Both the position numbers and the translations under genes were made by a program. The notes under the pieces are model-generated. The model did not search any database and was not told where the DNA came from. It worked only from the letters and a program-made list of their open reading frames with translations. 64,000 bases of DNA, from NCBI GenBank assembly GCA_965249645.1, contig CBDFML010000012.1, positions 186,001 to 250,000 of the forward strand, written 5' to 3'. This DNA comes from CAVOEB01 sp965249645. Its GTDB lineage: Bacteria > Pseudomonadota > Alphaproteobacteria > UBA828 > JAPUJA01. Of this stretch, positions 55,752 through 63,269 are shown one piece after another (position 1 is the first letter of the stretch; every line of letters starts with the position of its first letter).

Positions 55752-56543
55752 CTAGCTCAGCAGCTTGATCTCGTCGCCGGGCCGCACGGTTCCTTCGACC
55801 AGAACGGCGCCATAAATTCCGGCCTTGCCGTCATGGCCCTTGACCACCCGTTTGAGTACCTCGGGGTTCGATTCCCCCGTATCGGGATCGAACGTAATCA
55901 TCATGCAGCGCGGGTCGCGCTCGACGATGGAGAGCACCACCTTCGATCCGATCTGCAGGGTCTTGCCCATGAAGTCGTTCTCGGCAAACCCGTCCGCCCC
56001 GTCGAGATCGGCATAAATGTTCGCCCGGAAGCTCCGCTTGTCGAGGTCGCTCCCAACCTCCTCGCCGAGCTGGCCCACGGTCTGGAGCGAAAACAGCGAG
56101 ACGGGGCGGCAATCCGTGAACGCCCGGTCGGAGCGCAACAGGGACAAAACATGCTTGTCGGGCAGCCCGTCGGTGAGCCGTTCGATCAGGGCGGGATCGT
56201 CGATCGCGAGCGTCTCGCCCGATGGCAATTCGACTTCCAGGGCGAATTCGTCCAAAGCGGCGAAAATCGGCGTCACACCGGGCGCCAGGTCCTCGGCTTC
56301 GGCAAGGTTGAGCGGCTTGGCAGCCTTGTCCGGATGGCGGAAGCGGGGACTGTAGAGCAGCATTTCCTGCTTCTCCCGCCCCGTCAGGTAGGGAAAGCCA
56401 GCCATAGCGGACGCGTCCTTGAATGCGAACAGGCGGTCGCCGTAGACGCCCGGAAACCCGATAAACGCCTCGTCGATCTCCTCGCCGCGCATGCTCTTGA
56501 CCGGATAGCGCCAGAGGCTATCCACTTTTCCGACGACGCTCAT
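55752..56543 (-). CDS. MOSC-domain protein
   Basis: A 263-residue protein with an N-terminal MOSC beta-barrel (LWRYPVKSMRGEEIDEAFIG) and a C-terminal MOSC domain (ANIYADLDGADGFAENDFMG, then RDPRCMMITFDPDTGESNPE and IYGAVLVEGTVRPGDEIKLL). The conserved cysteine expected to bind the molybdenum cofactor or sulfur is present in RCMM. Family members (YcbX, mARC) reduce N-hydroxylated compounds with Mo cofactor. The substrate here is unknown. The ATG at 56543 is the natural start. Confidence 0.85.
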   Translation of the reverse strand: MSVVGKVDSLWRYPVKSMRGEEIDEAFIGFPGVYGDRLFAFKDASAMAGFPYLTGREKQEMLLYSPRFRHPDKAAKPLNLAEAEDLAPGVTPIFAALDEFALEVELPSGETLAIDDPALIERLTDGLPDKHVLSLLRSDRAFTDCRPVSLFSLQTVGQLGEEVGSDLDKRSFRANIYADLDGADGFAENDFMGKTLQIGSKVVLSIVERDPRCMMITFDPDTGESNPEVLKRVVKGHDGKAGIYGAVLVEGTVRPGDEIKLLS

Positions 56544-56675
56544 GATCGATCTCCCCGCTTCGAATCAGAATTGCTTTGTCGTTGTCTTAGAGGCGCACGC
56601 CTCCCGCGTCCAGCGTCTTTCCCGGCCGTCCCGCCAATTATCGGGGTCGGCGGGCGTTTGGCCCGGGTCGTGTGC

Positions 56676-57380
56676 CTAATGCTGCGTGCGCTGGCGGGCG
56701 CCGAACGATAACTCCCAGCTCTCCTCGTCCCACCCGTCAACAATGTCCTCGAGCCTGTCCATGTCCTTGGCGACGGCGGGCCGCTCGGCGATCATGGCGA
56801 ACCAGCGCTTCACGTTGGGGAAGTCGTCGATGTTCTGGCCCTGGCGTTCATAGAGCCGGCACCAGGGAAAGATCGCCATGTCGGCGATCGTGTAGGCCTC
56901 GCCGGCCACGAACCGGCTCTCGGCCAGGCGTCGGTCGAGCACACCGTACAGCCGGGCCGCCTCGCCTGTATAGCGGTCCTGGGCGTAGGGCAGCACCACC
57001 GGGCCGCCCGGATTCGCAGGCGCGTATTTGTTGAAGTGGTGCGCCTGGCCGAGCATGGGGCCGAAGCCGCCCATCTGCCACATCAGCCACTGGATCGTCG
57101 CCCATCTCTGGTTCACCTCCGTGGGCAGGAACTTGCCTGTCTTCTCCGCGAGGTAGAGCAGGATCGCCCCGGACTCGAAAAGCGCAATCGGCCCATCGGG
57201 CCCGTCGTGGTCGATCAGCGCCGGGATCTTGTTGTTCGGGCTGATCTTGAGGAACTCCGGCTCGAACTGATCGCCCCTGTCGATGTCGATCCAGTGCACT
57301 TCGTAGTCGAGCCCGCATTCCTCGAGCATGATGTGGATCTTCTGTCCGTTGGGCGTGGCAGCGGTATACAGATCGATCAT
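56676..57380 (-). CDS. Glutathione S-transferase family protein (YfcG/Yghu-like)
   Basis: A 234-residue GST. The thioredoxin-like N-terminus MIDLYTAATPNGQKIHIMLE matches the YfcG (Nu-class) pattern, where TPN replaces the catalytic Ser/Tyr motif and two glutathiones give disulfide-bond reductase activity. NNKIPALIDHDGPDGPIALF and ESGAILLYLAEKTG complete the glutathione site. The C-terminal helical domain has GEAYTIADMAIFPWCRLYE. It is probably a redox enzyme rather than a detoxifying transferase. Confidence 0.88.
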   Translation of the reverse strand: MIDLYTAATPNGQKIHIMLEECGLDYEVHWIDIDRGDQFEPEFLKISPNNKIPALIDHDGPDGPIALFESGAILLYLAEKTGKFLPTEVNQRWATIQWLMWQMGGFGPMLGQAHHFNKYAPANPGGPVVLPYAQDRYTGEAARLYGVLDRRLAESRFVAGEAYTIADMAIFPWCRLYERQGQNIDDFPNVKRWFAMIAERPAVAKDMDRLEDIVDGWDEESWELSFGARQRTQH

Positions 57381-57407
57381 GGCGCTCCCCGTTCGCCCGG
57401 TCGTCGG

Positions 57408-57717
57408 CTACGACAGGTCCTGCCAGCAGATGAAGACGCTGTTGTGCGACGTTTCGCCCGGTTCGACATGTTTCAGGATGTAGGCGTAGGCGGCATCGAC
57501 CTGCGGGCGGTCCTTGAACGACATGACCACGAAATACTCATGGTCGCGCTCGTCGTCGGTGTCCATCGGCGTGTGCGAGCGGCGGCGCCCGGATGGGGCC
57601 GCTGTCTTCAACAAGCTCGACGCTCTTCATGTAGGTGACGAATTCGGCAAAGGCACCGCGAAAGGTGTCGATATCCTCGCCATCCTTGAGATTGAAACAG
57701 GAAAGCATGTGAAACAT
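57408..57717 (-). pseudogene. Small conserved-type protein with an internal frameshift
   Basis: Two adjacent frames make one gene. From ATG 57717, preceded by AGAGGCAGGCTG, the first frame reads MFHMLSCFNLKDGEDIDTFR and continues to SVELVEDSGPI. The second continues GRRRSHTPMDTDDERDHEYF to the end NSVFICWQDLS. One extra base near 57588-57592 separates them; without it, a 102-residue protein results. It recalls a small family of dimeric alpha/beta-barrel-like proteins starting MFHM, but I cannot name it with certainty. It starts 10 bp after the stop of the upstream DUF815 gene and is probably co-transcribed. Confidence 0.65.
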
Positions 57718-57727
57718 CAGCCTGCCT

Positions 57728-58603
57728 CTAAGCTCCCGCTTCCAGCGTCTTCCCCAACCGTCCCGCCAGGTCCTGGATGTATTGCCACGCGACCCGGCCT
57801 GAGCGCGCGCCGCGGGTAGCCGACCATTCGATGGCCTCGGCGTGCAATGTCTCGCGCTCGACGCCGAGGCTGTAATAGTCGGCGTAGCCCTCGACGATGG
57901 CGAAATAGGTCTCCTGGTCGCAGGAGTGAAAGCCCAGCCACAGCCCGAAGCGGTCCGAGAGCGAAACCTTCTCCTCCACCGCCTCCGAGGGGTGGATCGC
58001 GGTCGAGCGCTCGTTCTCCAGCATGTCGCGGGGCATCAGGTGGCGCCGGTTCGAGGTGGCGTAGAACAGGATATGCTCGGGCCGCCCCTCGAGCCCGCCT
58101 TCGAGCACCGCTTTCAGCGACTTGAACGCAGTCTCGCCGGAATCGAACGAGAGGTCGTCGCAGAACAGAATGGCCCGGCGCGTCGCACCGCGAAGGCTGT
58201 GCAGCAGCCGCGGCAGGCTCGCGATGTCCTCGCGGTGGATCTCGATCAGCGCCAGCGGCGCGTCGCTGCCGGAAGCTTCGGCGTTCACCGCCGCGCACAC
58301 CGCCTTGATCAGCGAGCTCTTGCCCATGCCGCGCGCGCCCCACAGCAGCGCGTTGTTCGCGGGCCAGCCGGCGGCGAAGCGGGCCGTGTTGCCGAGCAGG
58401 ATGTCGCGCACCTGGTCGATGCCCTTGAGGAGTACGAGTTCGACCCGGTTGACGCTCGCCACCGGCTCCAGCCCTTCGGGCTCCGCGTGCCACACGAAGG
58501 CGTCGGCTCCGGCGAGGTCCGGGGCGGCGGCGGGTGGCGGCGCCACGCGCTCCAGCGCATCGGCGATGCGCCGCAGGATCGGATCGAGATCGCGTTCGCT
58601 CAT
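57728..58603 (-). CDS. DUF815 family AAA ATPase
   Basis: A 291-residue P-loop ATPase. Walker A is LLWGARGMGKSSLIKAV (about 87-103), Walker B AILFCDDLSFDSGE, sensor 1 ILFYATSNRRHLMP. VLEGGLEGRPEHILFY and SDRFGLWLGFHSCDQETYF are typical of DUF815. The role of the family is unknown. In many alphaproteobacteria it sits next to yajC, and here it is divergent from yajC with a 231-bp gap. The ATG at 58603 is used. Confidence 0.88.
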   Translation of the reverse strand: MSERDLDPILRRIADALERVAPPPAAAPDLAGADAFVWHAEPEGLEPVASVNRVELVLLKGIDQVRDILLGNTARFAAGWPANNALLWGARGMGKSSLIKAVCAAVNAEASGSDAPLALIEIHREDIASLPRLLHSLRGATRRAILFCDDLSFDSGETAFKSLKAVLEGGLEGRPEHILFYATSNRRHLMPRDMLENERSTAIHPSEAVEEKVSLSDRFGLWLGFHSCDQETYFAIVEGYADYYSLGVERETLHAEAIEWSATRGARSGRVAWQYIQDLAGRLGKTLEAGA

Positions 58604-58834
58604 GGTGGTGGCCCGGTCGCAGGTGGGTCGTGAAGCGGTGCGACCCTATCACAGCGCGCGCAGGGCTCACAACGACGCCCGGCTCGTGCCGGGCCTCCTC
58701 CGGGGGTCTTCCGGGGCGGGCGGAATAGGGTTTGCCCGTGGCCCGTTTTACGCCTATCTTGCGCAACCATTCGCCGGACCGGAGCCCAAGGACCCGGGCA
58801 ATAAAAAATCACGCCGACTGCCGAGGAGACGACG

Positions 58835-59314
58835 ATGAAGCTCACTGGGAATTTTGCTACCCGGATCGCGGCCCTGTCCGCCGTGCTGTTGGGACTGACC
58901 GCCTGCATGCCGCCCCAGGGCGGCGCCGAGGGCGGGGAATCAGGCGGCCTGGGCGGCGGCATGATGACCATCCTGCCCCTGGTCCTGATTTTTGTTGTCT
59001 TCTATTTTCTGATCATCCGCCCGCAGCAGCGCAAGTCCAAGACCCACAAGGCGATGCTTCAAAGCGTGCGCCGGGGTGATCAGGTGATCACCGGCGGCGG
59101 CATCATCGGCAACGTCACCAAGGTCGACCGCGACGACAACCTCCATGTCGAGATCGCGCCGGGCGTCAAGGTCAAGATCACCCGCGGCAGCCTCACCGAA
59201 GTGATCACCCGTCCGACCCCGATCGGCGACGACGAGGACGACGAAGATGAGGATGAGGATTACGAGGAGGATGAAGACGAGACCACCGAAACCTCCGAGA
59301 AGGACGACAAGTAG
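58835..59314 (+). CDS. yajC: Preprotein translocase accessory subunit YajC, with lipoprotein-type signal
   Basis: YajC joins SecDF in the accessory Sec complex. It has 159 residues, longer than the typical 100-110. The N-terminus FATRIAALSAVLLGLTAC is a lipoprotein signal with lipobox LTAC (Cys24). After a Gly-rich stretch comes the usual span (LPLVLIFVVFYFLIIRPQQR, about 47-66) and the beta domain (RRGDQVITGGGIIGNVTKVD). The C-terminus is a long acidic tail (DDEDEDEDYEEDEDE). A lipid-modified Cys before the membrane span is unusual for YajC. secD begins 133 bp downstream. Confidence 0.92.
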   Translation: MKLTGNFATRIAALSAVLLGLTACMPPQGGAEGGESGGLGGGMMTILPLVLIFVVFYFLIIRPQQRKSKTHKAMLQSVRRGDQVITGGGIIGNVTKVDRDDNLHVEIAPGVKVKITRGSLTEVITRPTPIGDDEDDEDEDEDYEEDEDETTETSEKDDK

Positions 59315-59352
59315 GACCCGCGCAAAAACTCCGATGACGTGGAATCACGCGA

Positions 59353-59362
59353 CTTACGTAAG
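59353..59362. promoter_or_regulatory. Short palindrome in the yajC-secD gap
   Basis: CTTACGTAAG is a perfect 10-bp palindrome 39 bp after yajC. Its role is unknown. Confidence 0.25.
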
Positions 59363-59386
59363 TTCTCGAACGCGAGCCGCTGTACG

Positions 59387-59417
59387 CCGTTTCGCTTCGT
59401 GCCTTGAAGCGAAACGG
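59387..59417 (+). promoter_or_regulatory. Strong hairpin between yajC and secD
   Basis: CCGTTTCGCTT (59387-59397) pairs perfectly with AAGCGAAACGG (59407-59417) across a 9-base loop. The hairpin ends 30 bases before the secD ATG and has no following T-run, so it fits RNA processing or translational control better than termination. Confidence 0.5.
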
Positions 59418-59447
59418 ATGTGGCACTAGCGGAAGAGCGCGGGCGCC

Positions 59448-61016
59448 ATGCTCCGATTTCAACCCTGGAAAATCGCTCTCGTCGCACTGATCTGCGCGGC
59501 GGGCGTGCTGTTCGCGCTGCCCAACCTGTTCAGCCGGGACAATGCGCCGGGCTGGCTGCCCGGGAGCCAGGTCAATCTCGGCCTCGACCTGCAGGGCGGC
59601 TCGCATCTCCTCCTCGAAGTGGATTTCGACGCTCTTCTGCGCGAGCGGCTCCAGGCGCTGGTCGACGAAACCCGGATCGCGCTGCGCGAGGAGCGGATCG
59701 GCTATTCGGGGCTCGGCACCAAGGGCGACGCGGTCGGCTTCAGGCTGATCGATCCCGCCAACGTCGAGCGTGTCACCGGTTTGATCGGCGAGCTCGACCC
59801 TGAGATCGATGTCGCGAGCGACGATGCCGGCAACTTCACCGTGGCCATGACCGAGGACGCGATCGAGCAGCGCCGGCGCCTCGCCGTCGAGCAGTCGATC
59901 GAGATCGTGCGCCGGCGAATCGACGAGACCGGTACCCGAGAGCCGACCATCCAGCGTCAGGGCGAGGACCGCATCATGGTTCAATTGCCCGGCGTCGACG
60001 ATCCCGAGCGCATCAAGGCGCTGCTCGGCAAGACTGCCAAGATGAGCTTCCATCTGATCGACGAAACCGTCTCGCTGAGCGAGGCCCGCCAGGGCCGGGT
60101 GCCGCCGGGCTCGGCGTTGCTCGAGTCCGATTCCGAAACCGACGCTGCCGGCAATCCGCGTGAGTACGTTGTGCGCAAGCGGGTCGTGGTCAGCGGCGAT
60201 ACGCTGGTCGACGCCCAGCCGACCTTCCAGGACAACGAACCGGTCGTGAGCTTTCGCTTCGATTCCACGGGCACCGAGCGTTTCGGTGACGTGACCCAGG
60301 ACAACACCGGGCGGGTGCTCGCGATCCTGCTCGATGGCAAGGTGATCAGCGCGCCCGTGATCCGCGAGCCGATCCTGGGCGGCACCGGCATCATCTCCGG
60401 GAGCTTCACCGTCGAACAGGCGAACGACCTCGCTCTGTTGCTCCGCGCCGGCGCGCTGCCCGCGCCGCTCACCATCCTCGAGGAGCGCACCGTCGGTCCC
60501 GACCTCGGCGCCGACTCGATCCGCGCGGGCAAGATCGCAAGCGTCATCGGACTGGTCGCGGTGGTCGTCTTCATGATGCTCTATTACGGCCTGTTCGGGG
60601 TGTTCTCGGCGTGCGCCCTGGTGATCAACCTGGTCATTCTGCTCGGCGTGCTCTCGCTGTTCCAGGCGACGTTGACCCTGCCGGGCATCGCGGGCATCGT
60701 GCTCACGCTGGGCATGGCGGTCGACGCCAACGTGCTGATCTTCGAACGAATCCGCGAGGAGGTGCGCTCGGGCAAGACGCCCATCGCGGCGATGGACGCG
60801 GGCTACCGTCGCGCATTTTCCGCCATCATCGACGCCAACATCACGACCCTGATCGCCGCCGTCATCCTGTTCAACCTAGGCTCGGGCCCGGTCAAGGGCT
60901 TTGCGGTGACGCTGGGCATCGGCATCATCACTTCGGTGTTCACGGCGATGATGGTCACCCGCCTGCTCAGCGCCATCTGGTTGCGCCGGGCGCGGCCCAA
61001 AGAGCTGCCGGTCTAG
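59448..61016 (+). CDS. secD: Protein translocase subunit SecD
   Basis: Membrane subunit that uses the proton gradient to pull proteins out of the Sec channel. It has 522 residues: an N-terminal span (IALVALICAAGVLFALPNL), the P1 head domain (VNLGLDLQGGSHLLLEVD, then IEIVRRRIDETGTREPTIQR), and five further spans at the C-terminus (from GKIASVIGLVAVVVFMMLYY). TLGMAVDANVLIFERIREE is the SecD/SecF signature with the essential Asp. Length is normal. secF follows by 19 bp. Confidence 0.97.
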   Translation: MLRFQPWKIALVALICAAGVLFALPNLFSRDNAPGWLPGSQVNLGLDLQGGSHLLLEVDFDALLRERLQALVDETRIALREERIGYSGLGTKGDAVGFRLIDPANVERVTGLIGELDPEIDVASDDAGNFTVAMTEDAIEQRRRLAVEQSIEIVRRRIDETGTREPTIQRQGEDRIMVQLPGVDDPERIKALLGKTAKMSFHLIDETVSLSEARQGRVPPGSALLESDSETDAAGNPREYVVRKRVVVSGDTLVDAQPTFQDNEPVVSFRFDSTGTERFGDVTQDNTGRVLAILLDGKVISAPVIREPILGGTGIISGSFTVEQANDLALLLRAGALPAPLTILEERTVGPDLGADSIRAGKIASVIGLVAVVVFMMLYYGLFGVFSACALVINLVILLGVLSLFQATLTLPGIAGIVLTLGMAVDANVLIFERIREEVRSGKTPIAAMDAGYRRAFSAIIDANITTLIAAVILFNLGSGPVKGFAVTLGIGIITSVFTAMMVTRLLSAIWLRRARPKELPV

Positions 61017-61035
61017 GCGGGAAAGGGCGCGCGCC

Positions 61036-61992
61036 ATGAAGCGATTCCGGTTGATCCCCGACGAGACGAACCTCGATTTCGTGCGCCGGCGCTTCGTCTT
61101 CTTCGCGCTCTCCGTGGCGCTCGGCGTAGCCTCGATCGGCCTCTACTTCGTCAACGGGCTCAACTTCGGCATCGATTTCGCGGGCGGCATCATGATCGAG
61201 GTCGGCACCCCGGGCCCCGCCAATCTCGGCGCCATGCGCAGCTCGCTCGGCGCGCTGGGCTTGGGCGAGGTCCAGCTCCAGGAGTTCGGCGCCCCGGACG
61301 ACGTGCTGATCCGGGTCGAGCGCCAGCCGGGCGGCGCGGAGGCGCAAAACGCCGCGGTCCAGTTGATCCGCCAGTCCCTCGGTGACAGCCTGGGCGATGG
61401 GGTCGATTACCGCCGGGTCGAGTTCGTCGGACCGAAGGTGGGGGCCGAGCTGATCGAGGCCGGCATTATGGCGGTGCTGGCCTCGGTGCTCGCCATGCTG
61501 ATGTACATCTGGTTCCGCTTCGAGCTGCCCTTCGGCATCGGCGCGGTGATCGCGCTGGTCCATGACGTGCTGGTGGCCATCGGCATGTTCGCCCTGATCG
61601 GGCTGGAATTCAATTTGTCGATCGTCGCCGCCCTGCTGCTGATCGTGGGCTACTCGATGAACGACACCGTGGTGGTCTACGACCGGGTGCGCGAGAACCT
61701 GCGCAAATACAAGAGCCGCACCCTGCCCGAGATCCTCAACCGCAGCGTCAACGACACGCTCTCGCGCACGGTCATGACCTCGGTCACGACGCTGCTTGCG
61801 TTGCTTGCGCTGTTCATCTTTGGTGGCGAGGTGATCCGCGGCTTTTGCTTCGCCATGATCTGGGGCATCCTGGTCGGCACCTATTCCTCGATCTTCATCG
61901 CGATGCCGGTGCTGCTCTACCTCAAGCCGCGGCAAAGCGGCGGCGCGGGCAAGCCGGCCAAGGACGCCAGCACTCCCGCCAAGGGCGGCTAG
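61036..61992 (+). CDS. secF: Protein translocase subunit SecF
   Basis: Partner of SecD, 318 residues with six membrane spans. Marks are LNFGIDFAGGIMIEVGTPG in the first periplasmic domain, RRVEFVGPKVGAELIEAG, ALVHDVLVAIGMFALIGLE and LLLIVGYSMNDTVVVYDRVR (conserved Asp). The C-terminus is a Gly/Lys-rich tail. It is followed after 13 bp by the Mth938-like gene. Confidence 0.97.
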   Translation: MKRFRLIPDETNLDFVRRRFVFFALSVALGVASIGLYFVNGLNFGIDFAGGIMIEVGTPGPANLGAMRSSLGALGLGEVQLQEFGAPDDVLIRVERQPGGAEAQNAAVQLIRQSLGDSLGDGVDYRRVEFVGPKVGAELIEAGIMAVLASVLAMLMYIWFRFELPFGIGAVIALVHDVLVAIGMFALIGLEFNLSIVAALLLIVGYSMNDTVVVYDRVRENLRKYKSRTLPEILNRSVNDTLSRTVMTSVTTLLALLALFIFGGEVIRGFCFAMIWGILVGTYSSIFIAMPVLLYLKPRQSGGAGKPAKDASTPAKGG

Positions 61993-62005
61993 AGCGGGCG
62001 TTGCC

Positions 62006-62386
62006 GTGGACCTGAGCCCGCTCATTCCCGAGGGTCGCCAGGTTATCGACTCCTACTTCGCCGGCGGCTTTCGCGTGACCGGCGAGCGCCGCGCCGGCTC
62101 GATCCTCGTGTTTCCTGAACGCACCCTGAGCTGGCCCGTCGCCGATACGGGCGGGCTCGACGCCGAGGCCCTGGCCCCGGTGATCGCGGCCGAGCCCGCG
62201 GTCGAGATTCTGCTGCTGGGCTGCGGCGCGCGGGGCATCCAGGTGGGAGTCGAAATCCGCGAGTGCCTGCGCGCGACAGGGATCGGTGTCGAAGCCATGG
62301 ACACGGGCGCTGCGTGCCGGACCTACAACGTGCTGATGGCCGAAGGGCGGCGGGTGGCGGCAGCGTTGATCGCGCTTGGCGGTTAA
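62006..62386 (+). CDS. Mth938-like domain protein
   Basis: A 126-residue protein of the Mth938/NDUFAF3 family. It begins with GTG 62006, reading MDLSPLIPEGRQVIDSYFAG, and has ERTLSWPVADTGGLDAEAL, EILLLGCGARGIQVGVEIRE and MDTGAACRTYNVLMAEGRRV. The eukaryotic relative NDUFAF3 helps assemble respiratory complex I, and bacterial members often sit after secDF, as here. The role in this organism is unproven. Confidence 0.88.
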   Translation: MDLSPLIPEGRQVIDSYFAGGFRVTGERRAGSILVFPERTLSWPVADTGGLDAEALAPVIAAEPAVEILLLGCGARGIQVGVEIRECLRATGIGVEAMDTGAACRTYNVLMAEGRRVAAALIALGG

Positions 62387-62401
62387 TACCCACTATAAAA
62401 A

Positions 62402-62422
62402 AGGGCCGCTTCCGACGGCCCT
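62402..62422. terminator. Hairpin between the convergent Mth938-like and PuuD-like genes
   Basis: AGGGCCG, loop CTTCCGA, CGGCCCT is a 7-bp stem preceded by a run of A (AAAAAA at 62396-62401), which is a T-run on the - strand. It may stop transcripts of the - strand gene. Confidence 0.55.
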
Positions 62423-62436
62423 GAGCGATAACAAAT

Positions 62437-62461
62437 AAACCCGGCCATGAAGGCCGGGTTT
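62437..62461. terminator. Bidirectional terminator hairpin
   Basis: AAACCCGGCC (62437-62446), loop ATGAA, GGCCGGGTTT (62452-62461) is a perfect 10-bp stem. On the + strand it continues TTTCATTGTTTAA; on the - strand TTTATTTGTT. It fits a factor-independent terminator for both convergent genes. Confidence 0.75.
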
Positions 62462-62484
62462 CATTGTTTAATATCAATAGTTTA

Positions 62485-62994
62485 TCAGTATAAATTCTGT
62501 GCGGATACCATGGAATAGAGCATCGGGATCGAAAGCATGGTGTTGGTCCGCGAGGCGAGCATGGCTGTGCGCGCCGCCTTCTTCTTTTCGTCCGCGCCGA
62601 CCTCGACGATACCCAGCGCCTTTTTCTGGTTCGGCCAGATGATGCCCCAGACGTTGAGCATCATGATAATGCCCAGCCACATGCCGATGCCGATGGCGGT
62701 GTGCTTGGCGACGCCGTCGCCGATGCCGAGGATGAGCGCCTGACCGATATAGCCGTTGTACCCGGCCACGAGCAGACCCGTCGCAATGGTCGCCAGCGCC
62801 GCCCAGCGGAACCAGAACAGCGCAGCGGGCGCGATGACCTTGCCGATGGCGGGTTTCTGCTCATCGGGAATTTTGGGCATCGACGGGATCTGCACGAAGT
62901 TGAAGTACCAGAGCAGACCGATCCACATCACGCCGGAGAGCACGTGGCCCCAGCGGAACATGAAAGTCACCCAGGCATAATCGAAATATTCCAT
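62485..62994 (-). CDS. PuuD-like membrane protein (urate hydroxylase N-terminal domain type)
   Basis: A 169-residue membrane protein with four spans. The start MEYFDYAWVTFMFRWGHVLS, histidine in HVLSGVMWIGLLWYFNFVQI, FWFRWAALATIATGLLVAG, KHTAIGIGMWLGIIMMLNVW and IWPNQKKALG match the membrane domain of PuuD-type urate hydroxylases. Those proteins also carry a C-terminal cytochrome c, which is missing here, so the activity is uncertain. In databases such proteins often carry unrelated names. It is preceded by a 30-codon membrane-peptide gene on the same strand. Confidence 0.72.
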   Translation of the reverse strand: MEYFDYAWVTFMFRWGHVLSGVMWIGLLWYFNFVQIPSMPKIPDEQKPAIGKVIAPAALFWFRWAALATIATGLLVAGYNGYIGQALILGIGDGVAKHTAIGIGMWLGIIMMLNVWGIIWPNQKKALGIVEVGADEKKKAARTAMLASRTNTMLSIPMLYSMVSAQNLY

Positions 62995-63034
62995 TTGTTC
63001 GGTGTCCTTTCCTGCGAATGGCGTGAGCTGCGGC

Positions 63035-63127
63035 TCAGTAGATGACGATCATGATGATGACCATAATCGCCGTGAGCACGATGCCCGCGATCACGGTGGC
63101 GGGAAGGGATTGCAGTATCGAAGCCAT
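63035..63127 (-). CDS. 30-residue single-span membrane peptide
   Basis: An ORF of 31 codons: it begins MASILQSLPATVIAGIVL and ends IVIY before TGA at 63035-63037. Nearly all of residues 10-30 are hydrophobic (ATVIAGIVLTAIMVIIMIVI), so it would be one membrane helix. GGGGG sits 5 nt before the ATG, a fair ribosome site. It lies 40 bp upstream of the PuuD-like gene on the same strand. The size and position suggest a small accessory subunit of a membrane complex. It has no known name that I can assign. Confidence 0.65.
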   Translation of the reverse strand: MASILQSLPATVIAGIVLTAIMVIIMIVIY

Positions 63128-63269
63128 GTTCGCCCCCAATTATTGTAGCGGCGCACCGGAGCATCCCGGCACGCTTTGATTGGAATCATAGTGCACGGTA
63201 GGGGCGTTTCAATCCAGACGCATTCAAATGTGCCCGCGAGGAGCCGTCGCGGATCGCCCGTATTCCGCG

